64,000 nucleotides of DNA, taken from the NCBI RefSeq assembly GCF_018398425.1, contig NZ_JADPMV010000001.1, positions 2,046,001 to 2,110,000 on the forward strand. The letters run 5' to 3'. The position numbers and the translations under genes were made by a program. Source of the stretch: Pseudomonas lalucatii. Lineage in GTDB: Bacteria; Pseudomonadota; Gammaproteobacteria; Pseudomonadales; Pseudomonadaceae. Below are positions 37,291 through 47,330 of the stretch, in pieces (the first letter of the stretch is position 1; each line of letters opens with the position of its first letter). The notes beneath the pieces are model-generated. The model was not told the DNA's origin. It worked only from the letters and a program-made list of their open reading frames with translations, and searched no databases.

Positions 37291-37821
37291 TCAGGCCGCC
37301 AGGTAGCGGCGCAGCGCCTCCAGCGAATCCGGGCAGTAGGGCTTGCCGGCGGCCTCGGCCAGGGCCTGCTGCGGCGCGATGAAGTGCGCCTCCAGCACCT
37401 CCTCCGGCTGCAGCAGCAACGGCGCATCGGAGACCGCCGAGAACACCGCGCACCACAGGCGATTGTCCGCCTGGTCGAAGAAGAAGCGCTCGTGCTCGCG
37501 CAGCTCGACGCCGGCGATGCCCAGCTCCTCCGCCAGCTCGCGCGCCGCCGATTCGGCGTAGCTCTCCCCGGCCAGCACCATGCCGCCGGCGGCCACATCC
37601 CAGTAGCCGGGATACAGCGCCTTGCTCAGGGTGCGCCGGTGCACGCACAGCTGGCCGGCGGAATTGAACAGCAGGATGAAGGTGCCGCGGCCGATCAGGC
37701 CGCGCTCGCGCAAGGCGCGGCGCGGCAGGCTGCCGAGCAGCCGGTCGTGCTCGTCGACCCAGGCGATCAGCTCGGCATCGGAGGCGGCGCGGTGCGCCGC
37801 CTCGCGGGCGGACGGGCCCAC
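37291..37821 (-). CDS. NUDIX hydrolase, YfcD/IDI-like branch
   Basis: The start is probably the GTG at 37821, directly after the DUF2333 stop, giving 176 residues. The fold opens with ELIAWVDEHDRLLGSLPR and includes VHRRTLSKALYPGYWDVAAG and a NUDIX box with GGMVLAGESYAESAARELAEELGI, all catalytic glutamates in place. The pattern resembles E. coli YfcD and isopentenyl-diphosphate isomerase relatives. The substrate is unknown. It overlaps or abuts the DUF2333 gene and is probably cotranscribed with it. Confidence 0.87.
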   Translation of the reverse strand: MGPSAREAAHRAASDAELIAWVDEHDRLLGSLPRRALRERGLIGRGTFILLFNSAGQLCVHRRTLSKALYPGYWDVAAGGMVLAGESYAESAARELAEELGIAGVELREHERFFFDQADNRLWCAVFSAVSDAPLLLQPEEVLEAHFIAPQQALAEAAGKPYCPDSLEALRRYLAA

Positions 37822-37823
37822 CG

Positions 37824-38891
37824 CTAGCCCTGGCTCAGCAGGGTGCGCAGGTCGATGATCGCCGCGTTGGCCCGGGAGATGTAGTTGGCCATCACCAGCG
37901 AGTGGTTGGCCAACAGGCCGTAGCCGCTGCCGTTGAGGATCATCGGGCTCCACAGGGTCTCCTGGGCGGCCTCCAGCTCGCGGATGATCTGTCGCAGGCT
38001 GATGGTGGCGTTCTTCTTCGCCAGCACGTCGGCGAAGTCCACCTCGATGGCGCGCAGCAGGTGCGACAGCGCCCAGGCCTGGCCGCGGGCCTCGTAGAAC
38101 ACGTTGTCGATCTGCATCCAGGGCGTCTCGTAGATGCCCTCGGCGATGCCGCCGGTGCCTTCCTCGGCCAGCGCCGGGTCCGGCAGGTCGGTGTTCAGGC
38201 GCACCTGGCCGACGCTGGCGGACAGCCGCTGCGACAGCGAGCCGAGACGGGTGGCGGTATCGCCCAGCCAGTTGTTCAGGTTGTCGGCACGGGTGAAGAA
38301 CTGCGCGCCGGGCTGGGTCGGGTCGGCCAGGCGGGCCAGGTAGCGGTCCAGCAGCCTGATGCCTTCGCGGTACTCCGACTCGGAGGCCGGCAGCGCCCAG
38401 CTCTTGTTGTCGAAGTTGAAGCGCGGCTCGGCCTTGGCCAGGTCGACGTCCTCGGTGGACTGCGACTGCGAACGGGCGAAGTCCTTGCGCAGCGCCCGCG
38501 ACAGGTCGCGCACCTGCACCAGCACGCCGTACTCCCAGCTCGGCATGTTGTCCAGCCACAACCCCGGCGGGGCCAGGTCGTTGGCCAGGTAACCGCCGGG
38601 CTTGTCCAGCAGGGTGCTGGCGACCGTCTTCAGGGTCTCCACCGTGGTGTAGCCGTTGACCAGCTGGCGCTGGGCCTTCTGCGCCGCGGCCTGGGCCTGC
38701 TGCTGCACCGGGAACAGCTCGGGCTCCTGACTCCAGTACCAGCCGACCACCAGGGCCAGCAGCAGGAAGAGACCCAGCAGGCTGCCCAGCACCCGGCCCA
38801 TCCAGCCCCCCCCGTTCTGTGAGCGGGCGCGCTCGCCCGAGTCTTCGAGGCTGTCGCGCACACCAGCGGCGCCCTTCTTCCAGTCCAGCAT
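37824..38891 (-). CDS. DUF2333 family inner-membrane protein
   Basis: I choose the ATG at 38891 (MLDWKKGAAG), which has GAAGGA about 8 bp upstream; an ATG five codons earlier lacks a ribosome site. The 355-residue protein has a cytoplasmic N-terminus, one TM helix (about 30-50) and a large, mostly helical periplasmic part with WYWSQEPELFPV, TLKTVASTLLDKPGGYL and DNMPSWEYGVLVQ. This is DUF2333, function unknown and typical of Pseudomonas and relatives. It is divergent from the diguanylate cyclase gene. Confidence 0.87.
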   Translation of the reverse strand: MLDWKKGAAGVRDSLEDSGERARSQNGGGWMGRVLGSLLGLFLLLALVVGWYWSQEPELFPVQQQAQAAAQKAQRQLVNGYTTVETLKTVASTLLDKPGGYLANDLAPPGLWLDNMPSWEYGVLVQVRDLSRALRKDFARSQSQSTEDVDLAKAEPRFNFDNKSWALPASESEYREGIRLLDRYLARLADPTQPGAQFFTRADNLNNWLGDTATRLGSLSQRLSASVGQVRLNTDLPDPALAEEGTGGIAEGIYETPWMQIDNVFYEARGQAWALSHLLRAIEVDFADVLAKKNATISLRQIIRELEAAQETLWSPMILNGSGYGLLANHSLVMANYISRANAAIIDLRTLLSQG

Positions 38892-39155
38892 GGCAAAGTC
38901 CTTCATCTACGGCATTCGAGTGTCCGGCCAGGCGCCCTGGGAAACCTGGCCGACGGCCTTGCACTATAAGGGAAGCATAGGCCGCTGCGCAGTGCCGACC
39001 GGCAAACTTAGTGGCGAACCGGCGTTCGCCGCGCGCCATGGCCGGCGGGATGGAAAGCCGGGCAAACGTGATCGACGGCACTGGCGTACCAATCCGTCGG
39101 TGATGGCATGCAGCCACTAGCCATTCGGGTTCCCCCCAGCAGAAGAGTCAGGGAC

Positions 39156-40775
39156 ATGACCGAGCACAGCGACCCCAGCCGCGATCGACTCAAGCAGCAC
39201 TTCGCCCAGCACGTGATCAACCAGGCCCGCCAGGTGCTCGAGGTCTGGCAACGCCTGCAACGCCAGGAGTGGAGCGAGGCGCGCATGCAGGAGCTGGGCG
39301 AGGCGGCGCTGCTGCTGCAGCGCTACGCCGAGCGCTTCGAGCAGGCCGAGCACCGCCTGCTGGCCGAGGCTGTCGAGCGCTGCCTGCAAGGTGTGGCGGA
39401 CAACCGCGGGCGCCTCACCAGCGAGCTGATCGGCGAGCTCAACCTGCTGATGCAACGACTGTCGCGCACCGGCCTGCGCCACGGCGACCGTTTCGAACAG
39501 ACCCTGCTGCCGCCGCTGCGCAAGCCGGTCTACCTGGCCCTGCAGCACCTCGAGCGGGCCGAGCGCCTGGCCCAGCAACTGGCGTTCTTCGGCATGACGG
39601 CGCTGCCGCTGGACAGCGCCAACGCCTTTCGCGCGGCGATGCTCGAGCGCCACCCGGCGGCGATCCTCATGGACGTGGACTTCTCCGGCCCGGGTGCCGG
39701 CCTGCACCTGGCCGAGGCCGTGCAACAGGGCCTGGAGCAGAAGATTCCGCTGCTGTTCTGCGGCCCCGCGGACACCGACACCCCGACCCGCCTGGCGGCG
39801 GTGCGCGCCGGCGGCCAGGAGTTCTTCACCGACAACCTGGACGCCTCCAGCCTGCTCGAGCGCATCGAGGTGCTCACCCATGTCGCCCAGTACGACCCCT
39901 ACCGGGTGCTGATCGTCGACGACTCGCGGGCCCAGGCCACCCATACCGAGCGCGTGCTCAATGCTGCCGGCATCCTCACCCGCACCCTGACCGAGCCGGT
40001 CCAGGCCATGGCCGAGCTGGCCGAGTTCCAGCCCGACCTGATCATCCTCGACATGTACATGCCGAGCTGCACCGGCAGCGAGCTGGCCAAGGTGATCCGC
40101 CACAACGAGCGCTACGTCGGCGTGCCGATCATCTACCTGTCCGCCGAGGACGATCTGGACAAGCAACTCGACGCCATGAGCGAGGGCGGCGACGACTTCC
40201 TCACCAAGCCGATCAAGCCGCGCCACCTGATCGCCACCGTACGCAACCGCGCCGCCCGTGCACGCCGCCTCAAGGCGCGCATGGTGCGCGACAGCCTCAC
40301 CGGCCTGTACAACCACACCCACTGCCTGCAGCTGCTCGAGGACGCGCGCTGCCGCGCCGCCCGTGACGGCCAGGCGCTGAGCTTCGCCATGCTCGACATC
40401 GACTACTTCAAGAAGGTCAACGACTGCTACGGCCACCCCATGGGCGACCGGGTGATCAAGAGCCTGGCGCTGTTCCTCAAGCAGCGCCTGCGCAAGAGCG
40501 ACCATATCGGCCGCTATGGCGGCGAGGAGTTCGCCGTGGTCATGCCCGGCACCGATGCCCGCGCCGCGCATCTGGTGCTCGACGACATTCGCCGGCGCTT
40601 CGCCGAGGTCCACTATCCGGCGCAACCCCAGGACCTGTCCTGCACCTTCAGCGGCGGTATCGCCGAGCTGCGTGGCGACAGCGACTGCACACGCCTCTCG
40701 CAGCAGGCCGACGAGGCGCTGTACCTGGCCAAGCACGGCGGGCGCAACCGGATCGAGCTGTACGCCGCCGACTGA
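39156..40775 (+). CDS. gcbA: Response-regulator diguanylate cyclase, GcbA type
   Basis: The start is the ATG at 39156 behind CAGGGA. The 539-residue protein has an N-terminal helical segment (1 to about 125), a degenerate receiver-like domain (about 130-245), a second receiver with phospho-acceptor D299 (DLIILDMYMP) and conserved KPIKP, and a C-terminal GGDEF domain with intact GGEEF at 455-459. It should make cyclic di-GMP when phosphorylated. In P. aeruginosa and P. fluorescens the equivalent GcbA promotes early biofilm attachment. The gene order (DUF2333, this, ctpL) matches P. aeruginosa. Confidence 0.92.
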   Translation: MTEHSDPSRDRLKQHFAQHVINQARQVLEVWQRLQRQEWSEARMQELGEAALLLQRYAERFEQAEHRLLAEAVERCLQGVADNRGRLTSELIGELNLLMQRLSRTGLRHGDRFEQTLLPPLRKPVYLALQHLERAERLAQQLAFFGMTALPLDSANAFRAAMLERHPAAILMDVDFSGPGAGLHLAEAVQQGLEQKIPLLFCGPADTDTPTRLAAVRAGGQEFFTDNLDASSLLERIEVLTHVAQYDPYRVLIVDDSRAQATHTERVLNAAGILTRTLTEPVQAMAELAEFQPDLIILDMYMPSCTGSELAKVIRHNERYVGVPIIYLSAEDDLDKQLDAMSEGGDDFLTKPIKPRHLIATVRNRAARARRLKARMVRDSLTGLYNHTHCLQLLEDARCRAARDGQALSFAMLDIDYFKKVNDCYGHPMGDRVIKSLALFLKQRLRKSDHIGRYGGEEFAVVMPGTDARAAHLVLDDIRRRFAEVHYPAQPQDLSCTFSGGIAELRGDSDCTRLSQQADEALYLAKHGGRNRIELYAAD

Positions 40776-40805
40776 GCCGACTGCTGCGGTGTGACGCGGC
40801 GCACG

Positions 40806-40823
40806 CTGTCATAACGTCGTCAT
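40806..40823 (+). promoter_or_regulatory. Candidate Pho box upstream of the ctpL-type chemoreceptor
   Basis: CTGTCAT-AACG-TCGTCAT matches the PhoB consensus CTGTCAT-N4-CTGTCAT in 12 of 14 half-site positions, with the first half perfect. An AT-rich hexamer (AATAAC, 40832) lies 8 bp downstream, as expected for a -10 in PhoB-activated promoters. It is 85 bp before the start codon. Confidence 0.6.
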
Positions 40824-40908
40824 GAAAACGCAATAACTTCAGGCCCATACGGGTTGCGCCCGGCGCCGCCCGCCGCCCCTCCGCCCCTCCGCCCATCGGT
40901 CGAGTCCC

Positions 40909-42867
40909 ATGCGCCTGAAGTCACTCACCAACCTCAACACCCTGCTGCTGGTTACCGTGTGCATCGCCCTGGGCGCCACCCTGTGGTGGTCGCAACGCGC
41001 CCTGGAGCGCCCCTACCTGCTGATGGAGCGCTATCTGAGCCTGTCCCAGCAGTTCCAGCAGGAGGTCGCCCGCAACGTCCTCGACTACCTCGACAGCGGC
41101 GACGCCCTGCGCCACAGCAGCGCCCTGCAGGCCCTCGACGATCTCGCCCCGGCTATCGCCGCGCTGCCGCCGCAGCTGGCCGAGGACCTGCGCCCCAGCC
41201 TCGCCGAACTGCGCAGCTTCAGTGCCGGCGAACTGCTCGCCGCCGGCAAGCTGGCGGGGGATCCCCAGGGCCTGCTGCTGCAGGCCGAACGGGAAATGGC
41301 CGGCGCCCTGGAGCAGCTCGCCCAGTATGCCGACAGCGCCGACGGCTCCGCCGCCTATCGCCGGCCGCTGTTCGATGCTGCCCAGCACCTCGCGCGCCTG
41401 GCCCATGCACGCAACAAGCTGGTCAGCAGCGGCCGCAGCGAACTGGCCGCCGACGTCGAGCGCGAACTGGACGCCCTGCGCCGCCAGGCGGAAACCCTCG
41501 CCGCCCTGCCGCTGCTCGGCGTGGCCGACGACAGCGCCTCGGCCAGCGACGGCTTCGCCGCCCTGCTCGGCCTGGACAGCGACAGCGACAGCAGCGCGGC
41601 GCAAGACCGCGGCATCGCCCTCAAGCGCGACTTCGCCAGCCTGATCAGCCGCTACCCCGCCGAGTTGCAGCGCACCCAGGCGCTGATCGCGCAACGCGGC
41701 GAGCTGCTGACGACCACCCGCAAGCGGGTGGAAAGCGTGCACCAGGCCCTCGCCGCCCTGGAGCCGCTGGTGCGCGCCGAGCATGGGCGCATCCAGGGCG
41801 AGGTGCGCCTGATCCTGGGCCTGATGATCGGCCTGATCCTGCTGATCGCCCTGATCATCGACCGCATCCAGCGGCGCCTGACCCGCCTGCTCGAGCAGCT
41901 GGTGCCGACCCTGTCGGCCTGGGCCCAGGGCGACTTCGGCGCGGCGGTGCAGCTGGATACGCGCATCCGCGAACCGGCCGCCATCGCCGAGTCGCTCAAT
42001 CGCCTGCGCACCTACCTGGTCGAGCTGGTCGGCACCATCCGCCTGCACGCCGAACAGGTCGCCGGCTCCAGCCGCACCCTGGCCGAGCTCAGCGGCGGCC
42101 TGCATGCCGGCGCCGAGCGCCAGGCCGGCGATACCGCGCAGATCCGCGACGCCCTCGGCGAACTGGAGGCGACCATCCAGCAGGTCGCCGGCGACGCCAG
42201 CCAGGCCGCCGATGCCAGCCGCGACGCCGACCGCGCCCTGAGCCAGGGCCAGCAGGTCATCGGCCAGAGCCTGACCGGACTGCACGGACTGGTCGACGAG
42301 GTGCAGGGCAACGCCCAGGCCATCGAACGCCTGGCCGAGGAGACCGCGACCATCGGCAACGTGCTCACGGTGATCCGCGGGGTCGCCGAGCAGACCAACC
42401 TGCTGGCGCTCAACGCCGCCATCGAGGCGGCCCGCGCCGGCGAGGCCGGCCGCGGTTTCGCCGTGGTCGCCGACGAGGTGCGCTCGCTGTCGCAGCGCAC
42501 CGGCAGCGCCACCGCCGAGATCCAGGAGCTGATCGGCCGCCTGCAGCAGGCCGCGCGCCAGTCGGTGGACGCCATGCGCGCCCAGGTCGAGCACGCCGAG
42601 ACCACCGCCAGCCAGGCCGAGGCCGCCGACGGCGCCCTGGACGAGATCGTCAAGGCGATCCGCACCATCGCCAGCATGGCCGAGCGCATAGCCGACGCCA
42701 CCGCCCAGCAGAGCGGTGCGGTCAGCGAGATCCGCGGCCACAGCGAGCGCATCCACCAGCTCGGCGGCGACAACCTGCAGCGCATCGACACCGGACGCCA
42801 GCAGGGCGAAGAGCTGCTGCAGCTCGGCGACCAGCTGCACACCGCGGTGCAGGCGTTCCGTCTGTAG
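40909..42867 (+). CDS. ctpL: Methyl-accepting chemotaxis protein, CtpL type
   Basis: This 652-residue chemoreceptor has TM1 (about 9-28), an all-helical periplasmic sensor of about 270 residues without Cache motifs, TM2 (about 300-322), HAMP and a signalling hairpin with [20 protein letters not shown]. In P. aeruginosa the receptor at this position, CtpL, mediates chemotaxis to inorganic phosphate under phosphate limitation and also to chloroanilines. The candidate Pho box upstream fits that role. It follows the GcbA-type gene and precedes dsbD, as in P. aeruginosa. The symbol rests on gene order and domain layout. Confidence 0.88.
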   Translation: MRLKSLTNLNTLLLVTVCIALGATLWWSQRALERPYLLMERYLSLSQQFQQEVARNVLDYLDSGDALRHSSALQALDDLAPAIAALPPQLAEDLRPSLAELRSFSAGELLAAGKLAGDPQGLLLQAEREMAGALEQLAQYADSADGSAAYRRPLFDAAQHLARLAHARNKLVSSGRSELAADVERELDALRRQAETLAALPLLGVADDSASASDGFAALLGLDSDSDSSAAQDRGIALKRDFASLISRYPAELQRTQALIAQRGELLTTTRKRVESVHQALAALEPLVRAEHGRIQGEVRLILGLMIGLILLIALIIDRIQRRLTRLLEQLVPTLSAWAQGDFGAAVQLDTRIREPAAIAESLNRLRTYLVELVGTIRLHAEQVAGSSRTLAELSGGLHAGAERQAGDTAQIRDALGELEATIQQVAGDASQAADASRDADRALSQGQQVIGQSLTGLHGLVDEVQGNAQAIERLAEETATIGNVLTVIRGVAEQTNLLALNAAIEAARAGEAGRGFAVVADEVRSLSQRTGSATAEIQELIGRLQQAARQSVDAMRAQVEHAETTASQAEAADGALDEIVKAIRTIASMAERIADATAQQSGAVSEIRGHSERIHQLGGDNLQRIDTGRQQGEELLQLGDQLHTAVQAFRL

Positions 42868-42971
42868 GCGCGCACCACCCGGGCCGCCGACACGACCGCT
42901 TACAGCCTGCACCCTGCCCCCCGGGCGCGGCCTTGGTTATCATGCAGGCACCACCCAGTGACGAGATTTCC

Positions 42972-44744
42972 ATGCACCGCCTGCTCTGCCTGCTCCTGCT
43001 GCTGTTCACCCTGCCCGCCGGCGCCGGCCTGCTCGACAGCCGTCCCGCCGCGGCGCCGCTGGGCGCGGCGCTGAACAACAGCGCGGACTTCCTGCCGGTG
43101 CGCGAGGCCTTCAAGCTCAGCCTGGTCGACAGCTCGGCCGACTCGCTCAGGCTGCGTTTCGTCGCCGCCGACGGCTACTACCTCTACAAGCACCGCTTCA
43201 AGTTCGCCAGCGAGCCGGCCGAGGTCGGCCTGGGGGCGGCGCGGCTGCCGGCCGGCCAGCCGAAGACCGACGAGTACTTCGGCGACGTCGAGGTGTACTA
43301 CGGCGTGCTCGACGTCGAGTTGCCGCGCAGCGCCGCAGACGGCCGGCCGTTCGATCTGCAGGTCACCTACCAGGGCTGCGCCGACAAGGGCCTGTGCTAC
43401 CCGCCGGAAACCGAGGTGCTGGCCATCGACGGTGGCCTGGCGGGCGCCTCCGGTGCGCCCGGCGCGACCACCGGCTGGCAGTGGGCGGATCTGGCGCTGT
43501 TCTTCCTCGCCGGCCTGGGCCTGACTTTCACCCCCTGCGTGCTGCCGATGCTGCCGATCCTCTCCGGCGTCGTCCTGCGCGGGCGGCCGAGCAACCGCCG
43601 CGGCCTGGTGCTGTCGCTGGCCTATGTGCTGCCCATGGCGGCCTGCTATGCGGCCCTGGGTGCGCTGATGGGGATCTTCGGCGCCAGCCTGAACCTGCAG
43701 GCCATGCTGCAGTCGCCCTGGGTGCTGGTGCCCTTCGCGGCCTTCTTCGCCCTGTTCGCCGTGGCCATGTTCGGCCTGTTCGAGTTGCGCCTGCCGGCCT
43801 TCATCCGCGAGCGCCTCGACCGCCGGGCGGCGCAGACCCGCGGCGGCACCGTCGCCGGCGCGGCCACCCTCGGCGTGCTCTCCAGCCTGATCGTCTCGCC
43901 CTGCGTCACCGCCCCGCTGACCGCCCTGCTGCTCTATATCAGCAGCACCGGCGACGCCCTGGGCGGTGCCCTGCAGCTGTTCGCCCTGGGCCTGGGCATG
44001 GGCACCCCGCTGCTGCTGATCGGCGCCGGCGGCGGCGCCCTGCTGCCCAAGAGCGGCGCCTGGATGACCGGCGTGCGCAACCTGTTCGGCGTCATGCTCC
44101 TGGCCGTCTCGGTCTGGCTGCTCGAGCGGGTCCTGCCCGGCCCCCTGGCGCTGGCCCTGTGGGGCCTGCTGGCCGGCGGCGCAGCGCTGTTCCTCGGCGC
44201 CCTGGAGTTCGGCCCGAAGACCCACCGGCAGAAGCGCGGCCAGCTGGCCGGCCTGCTCCTGCTGGTCTACGCCCTGGCCAGCTGGACCGGCGCGCTGCAG
44301 GGCCAGGACGACCCGCTGCGCCCCCTCGGCCGCCCCGCCCCCCTGGTCGGCGCCCTAGCCAAGCAAGTCGACGCCGGCCGCTGGCAGACCGTCAGCAGCC
44401 CTGCCGAGCTGGACAGCGCCCTGGCCTCCGCCCAGACCGACGGAAAGCCGCTGCTGCTCGACTGGTACGCCGACTGGTGCATCAGCTGCAAGGTGATCGA
44501 GCGCGAGGTCTTGACCGCACCGGAGGTGGGCAGCCAGCTGGGCGAGTTCCGCCTGGTACGCTTCGACATGACCGACAGCACCCCGGCCCAGCGCGCCCTG
44601 CTCGACCGCTACCAGCTGTTCGGCCCGCCGGCGATCCTGCTGTTCGACCCCAGGGGTCGGGAATGGTCGGACCTGCGCGTGGTCGGCGAGGTGGATGCCG
44701 CCGCCTTTGCCGCACGCCTGCAGCGCGCACGGGAACGCCTGTAG
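42972..44744 (+). CDS. dsbD: Thiol:disulfide interchange protein DsbD
   Basis: The start is the ATG at 42972; an ATG at 42942 is less likely because it would delay the signal peptide. The 590-residue protein has a signal peptide, a periplasmic alpha domain with YQGCADKGLCYP, eight TM helices with the redox cysteines in FTPCVLPMLPIL and SPCVTAPLTALL, and a C-terminal thioredoxin-like domain with WCISC. It passes electrons from cytoplasmic thioredoxin to DsbC, cytochrome c maturation and other periplasmic acceptors. It lies between ctpL and aroQ, as in P. aeruginosa (dipZ). Confidence 0.94.
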   Translation: MHRLLCLLLLLFTLPAGAGLLDSRPAAAPLGAALNNSADFLPVREAFKLSLVDSSADSLRLRFVAADGYYLYKHRFKFASEPAEVGLGAARLPAGQPKTDEYFGDVEVYYGVLDVELPRSAADGRPFDLQVTYQGCADKGLCYPPETEVLAIDGGLAGASGAPGATTGWQWADLALFFLAGLGLTFTPCVLPMLPILSGVVLRGRPSNRRGLVLSLAYVLPMAACYAALGALMGIFGASLNLQAMLQSPWVLVPFAAFFALFAVAMFGLFELRLPAFIRERLDRRAAQTRGGTVAGAATLGVLSSLIVSPCVTAPLTALLLYISSTGDALGGALQLFALGLGMGTPLLLIGAGGGALLPKSGAWMTGVRNLFGVMLLAVSVWLLERVLPGPLALALWGLLAGGAALFLGALEFGPKTHRQKRGQLAGLLLLVYALASWTGALQGQDDPLRPLGRPAPLVGALAKQVDAGRWQTVSSPAELDSALASAQTDGKPLLLDWYADWCISCKVIEREVLTAPEVGSQLGEFRLVRFDMTDSTPAQRALLDRYQLFGPPAILLFDPRGREWSDLRVVGEVDAAAFAARLQRARERL

Positions 44745-44868
44745 CGCCACCAGTCATATAATTGCCGCAAACTACTGACATCGTGTCGACTACTGTCGGC
44801 AACTGGACAGCCGCGCGCGATCTCCGGCATAGTCGCGCGCAGCGCAGAAAATCTACGGGAGCACGATC

Positions 44869-45312
44869 ATGGCCACCTTGCTGGTATTGCACGGGCCCAA
44901 CCTCAATCTGCTGGGCAGCCGCGAGCCGGGCGTCTACGGCGCCACCACCCTGGAACAGATCAACCTCGACCTGCAGCGCCGCGCCCGCGAGGCCGGCCAC
45001 CACCTGCAGTACCTGCAGAGCAATGCCGAGTACGAGCTGATCGACCGCATTCATGCCGCAAAGGGCGAAGGTGTCGACTTTATCCTGATCAATCCCGCCG
45101 CTTTTACCCATACCAGCGTCGCATTACGTGACGCGTTGCTGGCGGTGAGCATCCCATTCATCGAAGTGCACCTGTCCAACGTGCACAAACGCGAACCTTT
45201 CCGCCATCACTCCTACTTTTCCGACGTCGCGGTGGGAGTGATCTGCGGCCTTGGCGCCAGCGGCTACCGCCTGGCCCTGGAGGCCGCGCTCGAACAACTT
45301 GAACGGCCCTGA
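44869..45312 (+). CDS. aroQ: 3-dehydroquinate dehydratase, type II
   Basis: This 147-residue enzyme dehydrates 3-dehydroquinate in the shikimate pathway. The type II signature [18 protein letters not shown] at the N-terminus holds the catalytic tyrosine, and the catalytic histidine is in [25 protein letters not shown] is also conserved. GGGAGCACGATC precedes the ATG. accB follows after 23 bp, so aroQ-accB-accC is probably an operon. A TATAAT hexamer at 44757-44762 could be its -10 element. Confidence 0.96.
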   Translation: MATLLVLHGPNLNLLGSREPGVYGATTLEQINLDLQRRAREAGHHLQYLQSNAEYELIDRIHAAKGEGVDFILINPAAFTHTSVALRDALLAVSIPFIEVHLSNVHKREPFRHHSYFSDVAVGVICGLGASGYRLALEAALEQLERP

Positions 45313-45335
45313 CCTCACCTGGGAGTGGAGCAACT

Positions 45336-45797
45336 ATGGATATTCGTAAAGTCAAGAAACTGATCGAACTGCTGGAAGAGTCCGGCATCGACGAACTGGA
45401 GATTCGCGAAGGCGAAGAGTCCGTGCGCATCAGCCGCCACAGCAAGCAGCCGGCCTATATGCAGCAGCCGGTCTATGCCCAGGCCGCCGCCCCGGCACCG
45501 GCCGCCGCCCCGGCTGCGCCTGCCGCCGCTGAAGCCGCCGCCCCGGCCGCGCCCAAGCTGAACGGCACCGTGGTCCGCTCGCCGATGGTCGGCACCTTCT
45601 ACCGCGCCTCCTCGCCGACCTCGGGCAACTTCGTCGAAGTGGGTACGAGCGTGAAGAAAGGCGACATCCTCTGCATCGTCGAGGCGATGAAGATGATGAA
45701 CCACATCGAGGCCGAGACCAGCGGCGTGATCGAATCCATCCTGGGCGAGAACGGCCAGCCGGTGGAATACGATCAGCCCCTGTTCACCATCGTTTGA
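45336..45797 (+). CDS. accB: Biotin carboxyl carrier protein of acetyl-CoA carboxylase
   Basis: The 153-residue protein has an N-terminal helix-rich segment (1 to about 30), an Ala/Pro linker (about 45-70) and a C-terminal biotinyl domain with the biotinylated lysine in EAMKMM. It carries the carboxyl group between AccC and the AccAD transferase in the first step of fatty acid synthesis. GGGAGTGGAG precedes the ATG. accC follows after 17 bp. Confidence 0.97.
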   Translation: MDIRKVKKLIELLEESGIDELEIREGEESVRISRHSKQPAYMQQPVYAQAAAPAPAAAPAAPAAAEAAAPAAPKLNGTVVRSPMVGTFYRASSPTSGNFVEVGTSVKKGDILCIVEAMKMMNHIEAETSGVIESILGENGQPVEYDQPLFTIV

Positions 45798-45814
45798 ACC
45801 GGGGAGAGCCTGCG

Positions 45815-47164
45815 ATGTTGGAAAAAGTCCTGATCGCCAACCGCGGCGAGATTGCCCTGCGCGTGCTGCGCGCCTGCAAGGAACTGGGCATCAAGACCGT
45901 GGCGGTGCACTCCACCGCCGACCGCGAACTGATGCACCTGGCCCTGGCCGACGAATCGGTCTGCATCGGCCCGGCGCCCGGCGCCCAGTCCTACCTGAAC
46001 ATCCCGGCGATCATCAGCGCCGCGGAAGTGACCGGCGCCACCGCCATCCACCCCGGCTACGGCTTCCTCGCGGAAAACGCCGACTTCGCCGAGCAGGTGG
46101 AGAACTCCGGCTTCGCCTTCATCGGCCCCAAGGCCGAGACCATCCGCCTGATGGGCGACAAGGTATCGGCCAAGGACGCCATGAAGCGCGCCGGCGTGCC
46201 GACCGTGCCGGGCTCCGACGGCCCGCTGCCGGAAGACGAGGAGACCGCCCTGGCGATCGCCCGTGAAGTCGGCTATCCGGTGATCATCAAGGCCGCCGGC
46301 GGCGGCGGCGGTCGCGGCATGCGCGTGGTGCACAAGGAAGAGGACCTGATCAAGTCAGCCAAGCTGACCCGCAGCGAAGCCGGCGCGGTGTTCGGCAACC
46401 CGATGGTCTACCTGGAGAAGTTCCTCGGCAACCCGCGCCACGTGGAAGTCCAGGTGCTGTCCGACGGCCAGGGCAATGCCATCCACCTGGGCGACCGCGA
46501 CTGCTCGCTGCAGCGCCGTCACCAGAAGGTCCTGGAAGAAGCCCCGGCACCCTTCATCGACGAGCGGGCCCGCGCCGAGGTCCTCGACCGCTGCGTCAAC
46601 GCCTGCATCGAGATCGGCTACCGTGGCGCCGGCACCTTCGAGTTCCTCTACGAGGACGGCCACTTCTACTTCATCGAGATGAACACCCGCGTCCAGGTCG
46701 AGCACCCGGTCACCGAGATGGTCACCGGCGTCGACATCGTCAAGGAGATGCTCAGCATCGCCGCGGGCAACAAGCTGTCGATCAAGCAGGACGACGTGGT
46801 GATCCGCGGCCATGCCCTGGAGTGCCGGATCAACGCCGAAGACCCGGACAACTTCATGCCCTGCCCGGGCAAGGTCAAGCACTTCCATGCCCCGGGCGGC
46901 TTCGGCGTGCGGGTCGACTCGCACCTGTACAGCGGCTACACCGTGCCGCCGAACTACGACTCGCTGATCGGCAAGCTGATCACCTACGGCGCCAGCCGTG
47001 ACGAGGCGCTGGCGCGCATGCGCAACGCCCTGGAGGAGATCGTGGTCGACGGCATCAAGACCAACGTGCCGCTGCACCGCGAGCTGGTCATCGACAAGGG
47101 CTTCTGCCACGGCGGAGTGAACATCCACTACCTGGAAAAGAAACTGGGTATGGACAAGCACTGA
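45815..47164 (+). CDS. accC: Biotin carboxylase subunit of acetyl-CoA carboxylase
   Basis: This 449-residue ATP-grasp enzyme carboxylates biotin on AccB. It starts [20 protein letters not shown] and has the glycine-rich ATP loop ([10 protein letters not shown]), [14 protein letters not shown] and the catalytic [16 protein letters not shown] use the ATG at 45815 behind GGGGAGAG. It ends the aroQ-accB-accC unit and is followed by a probable terminator at 47182. Confidence 0.97.
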   Translation: MLEKVLIANRGEIALRVLRACKELGIKTVAVHSTADRELMHLALADESVCIGPAPGAQSYLNIPAIISAAEVTGATAIHPGYGFLAENADFAEQVENSGFAFIGPKAETIRLMGDKVSAKDAMKRAGVPTVPGSDGPLPEDEETALAIAREVGYPVIIKAAGGGGGRGMRVVHKEEDLIKSAKLTRSEAGAVFGNPMVYLEKFLGNPRHVEVQVLSDGQGNAIHLGDRDCSLQRRHQKVLEEAPAPFIDERARAEVLDRCVNACIEIGYRGAGTFEFLYEDGHFYFIEMNTRVQVEHPVTEMVTGVDIVKEMLSIAAGNKLSIKQDDVVIRGHALECRINAEDPDNFMPCPGKVKHFHAPGGFGVRVDSHLYSGYTVPPNYDSLIGKLITYGASRDEALARMRNALEEIVVDGIKTNVPLHRELVIDKGFCHGGVNIHYLEKKLGMDKH

Positions 47165-47181
47165 CGCCGCCGCGTCGAGAC

Positions 47182-47209
47182 ACAAGGGCTGCCCACGGGC
47201 GGCCCTTGT
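47182..47209 (+). terminator. Terminator after accC
   Basis: An 8-bp stem (ACAAGGGC / GCCCTTGT) encloses further pairing bases and is followed by CATTTC, 17 bp after the accC stop codon. The T tract is short, so efficiency is uncertain. Confidence 0.6.
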
Positions 47210-47330
47210 CATTTCTGCGCGCCACCGGCCGGTCGCCGCGGTGGAAGCCGGCCCGGCCGTCGAGTAAGCTTGCCCGCCTGTCACACCCGGTCCGCAAGGA
47301 CAGCGCCGTATCACGCAAGAGGTTTCCCCC

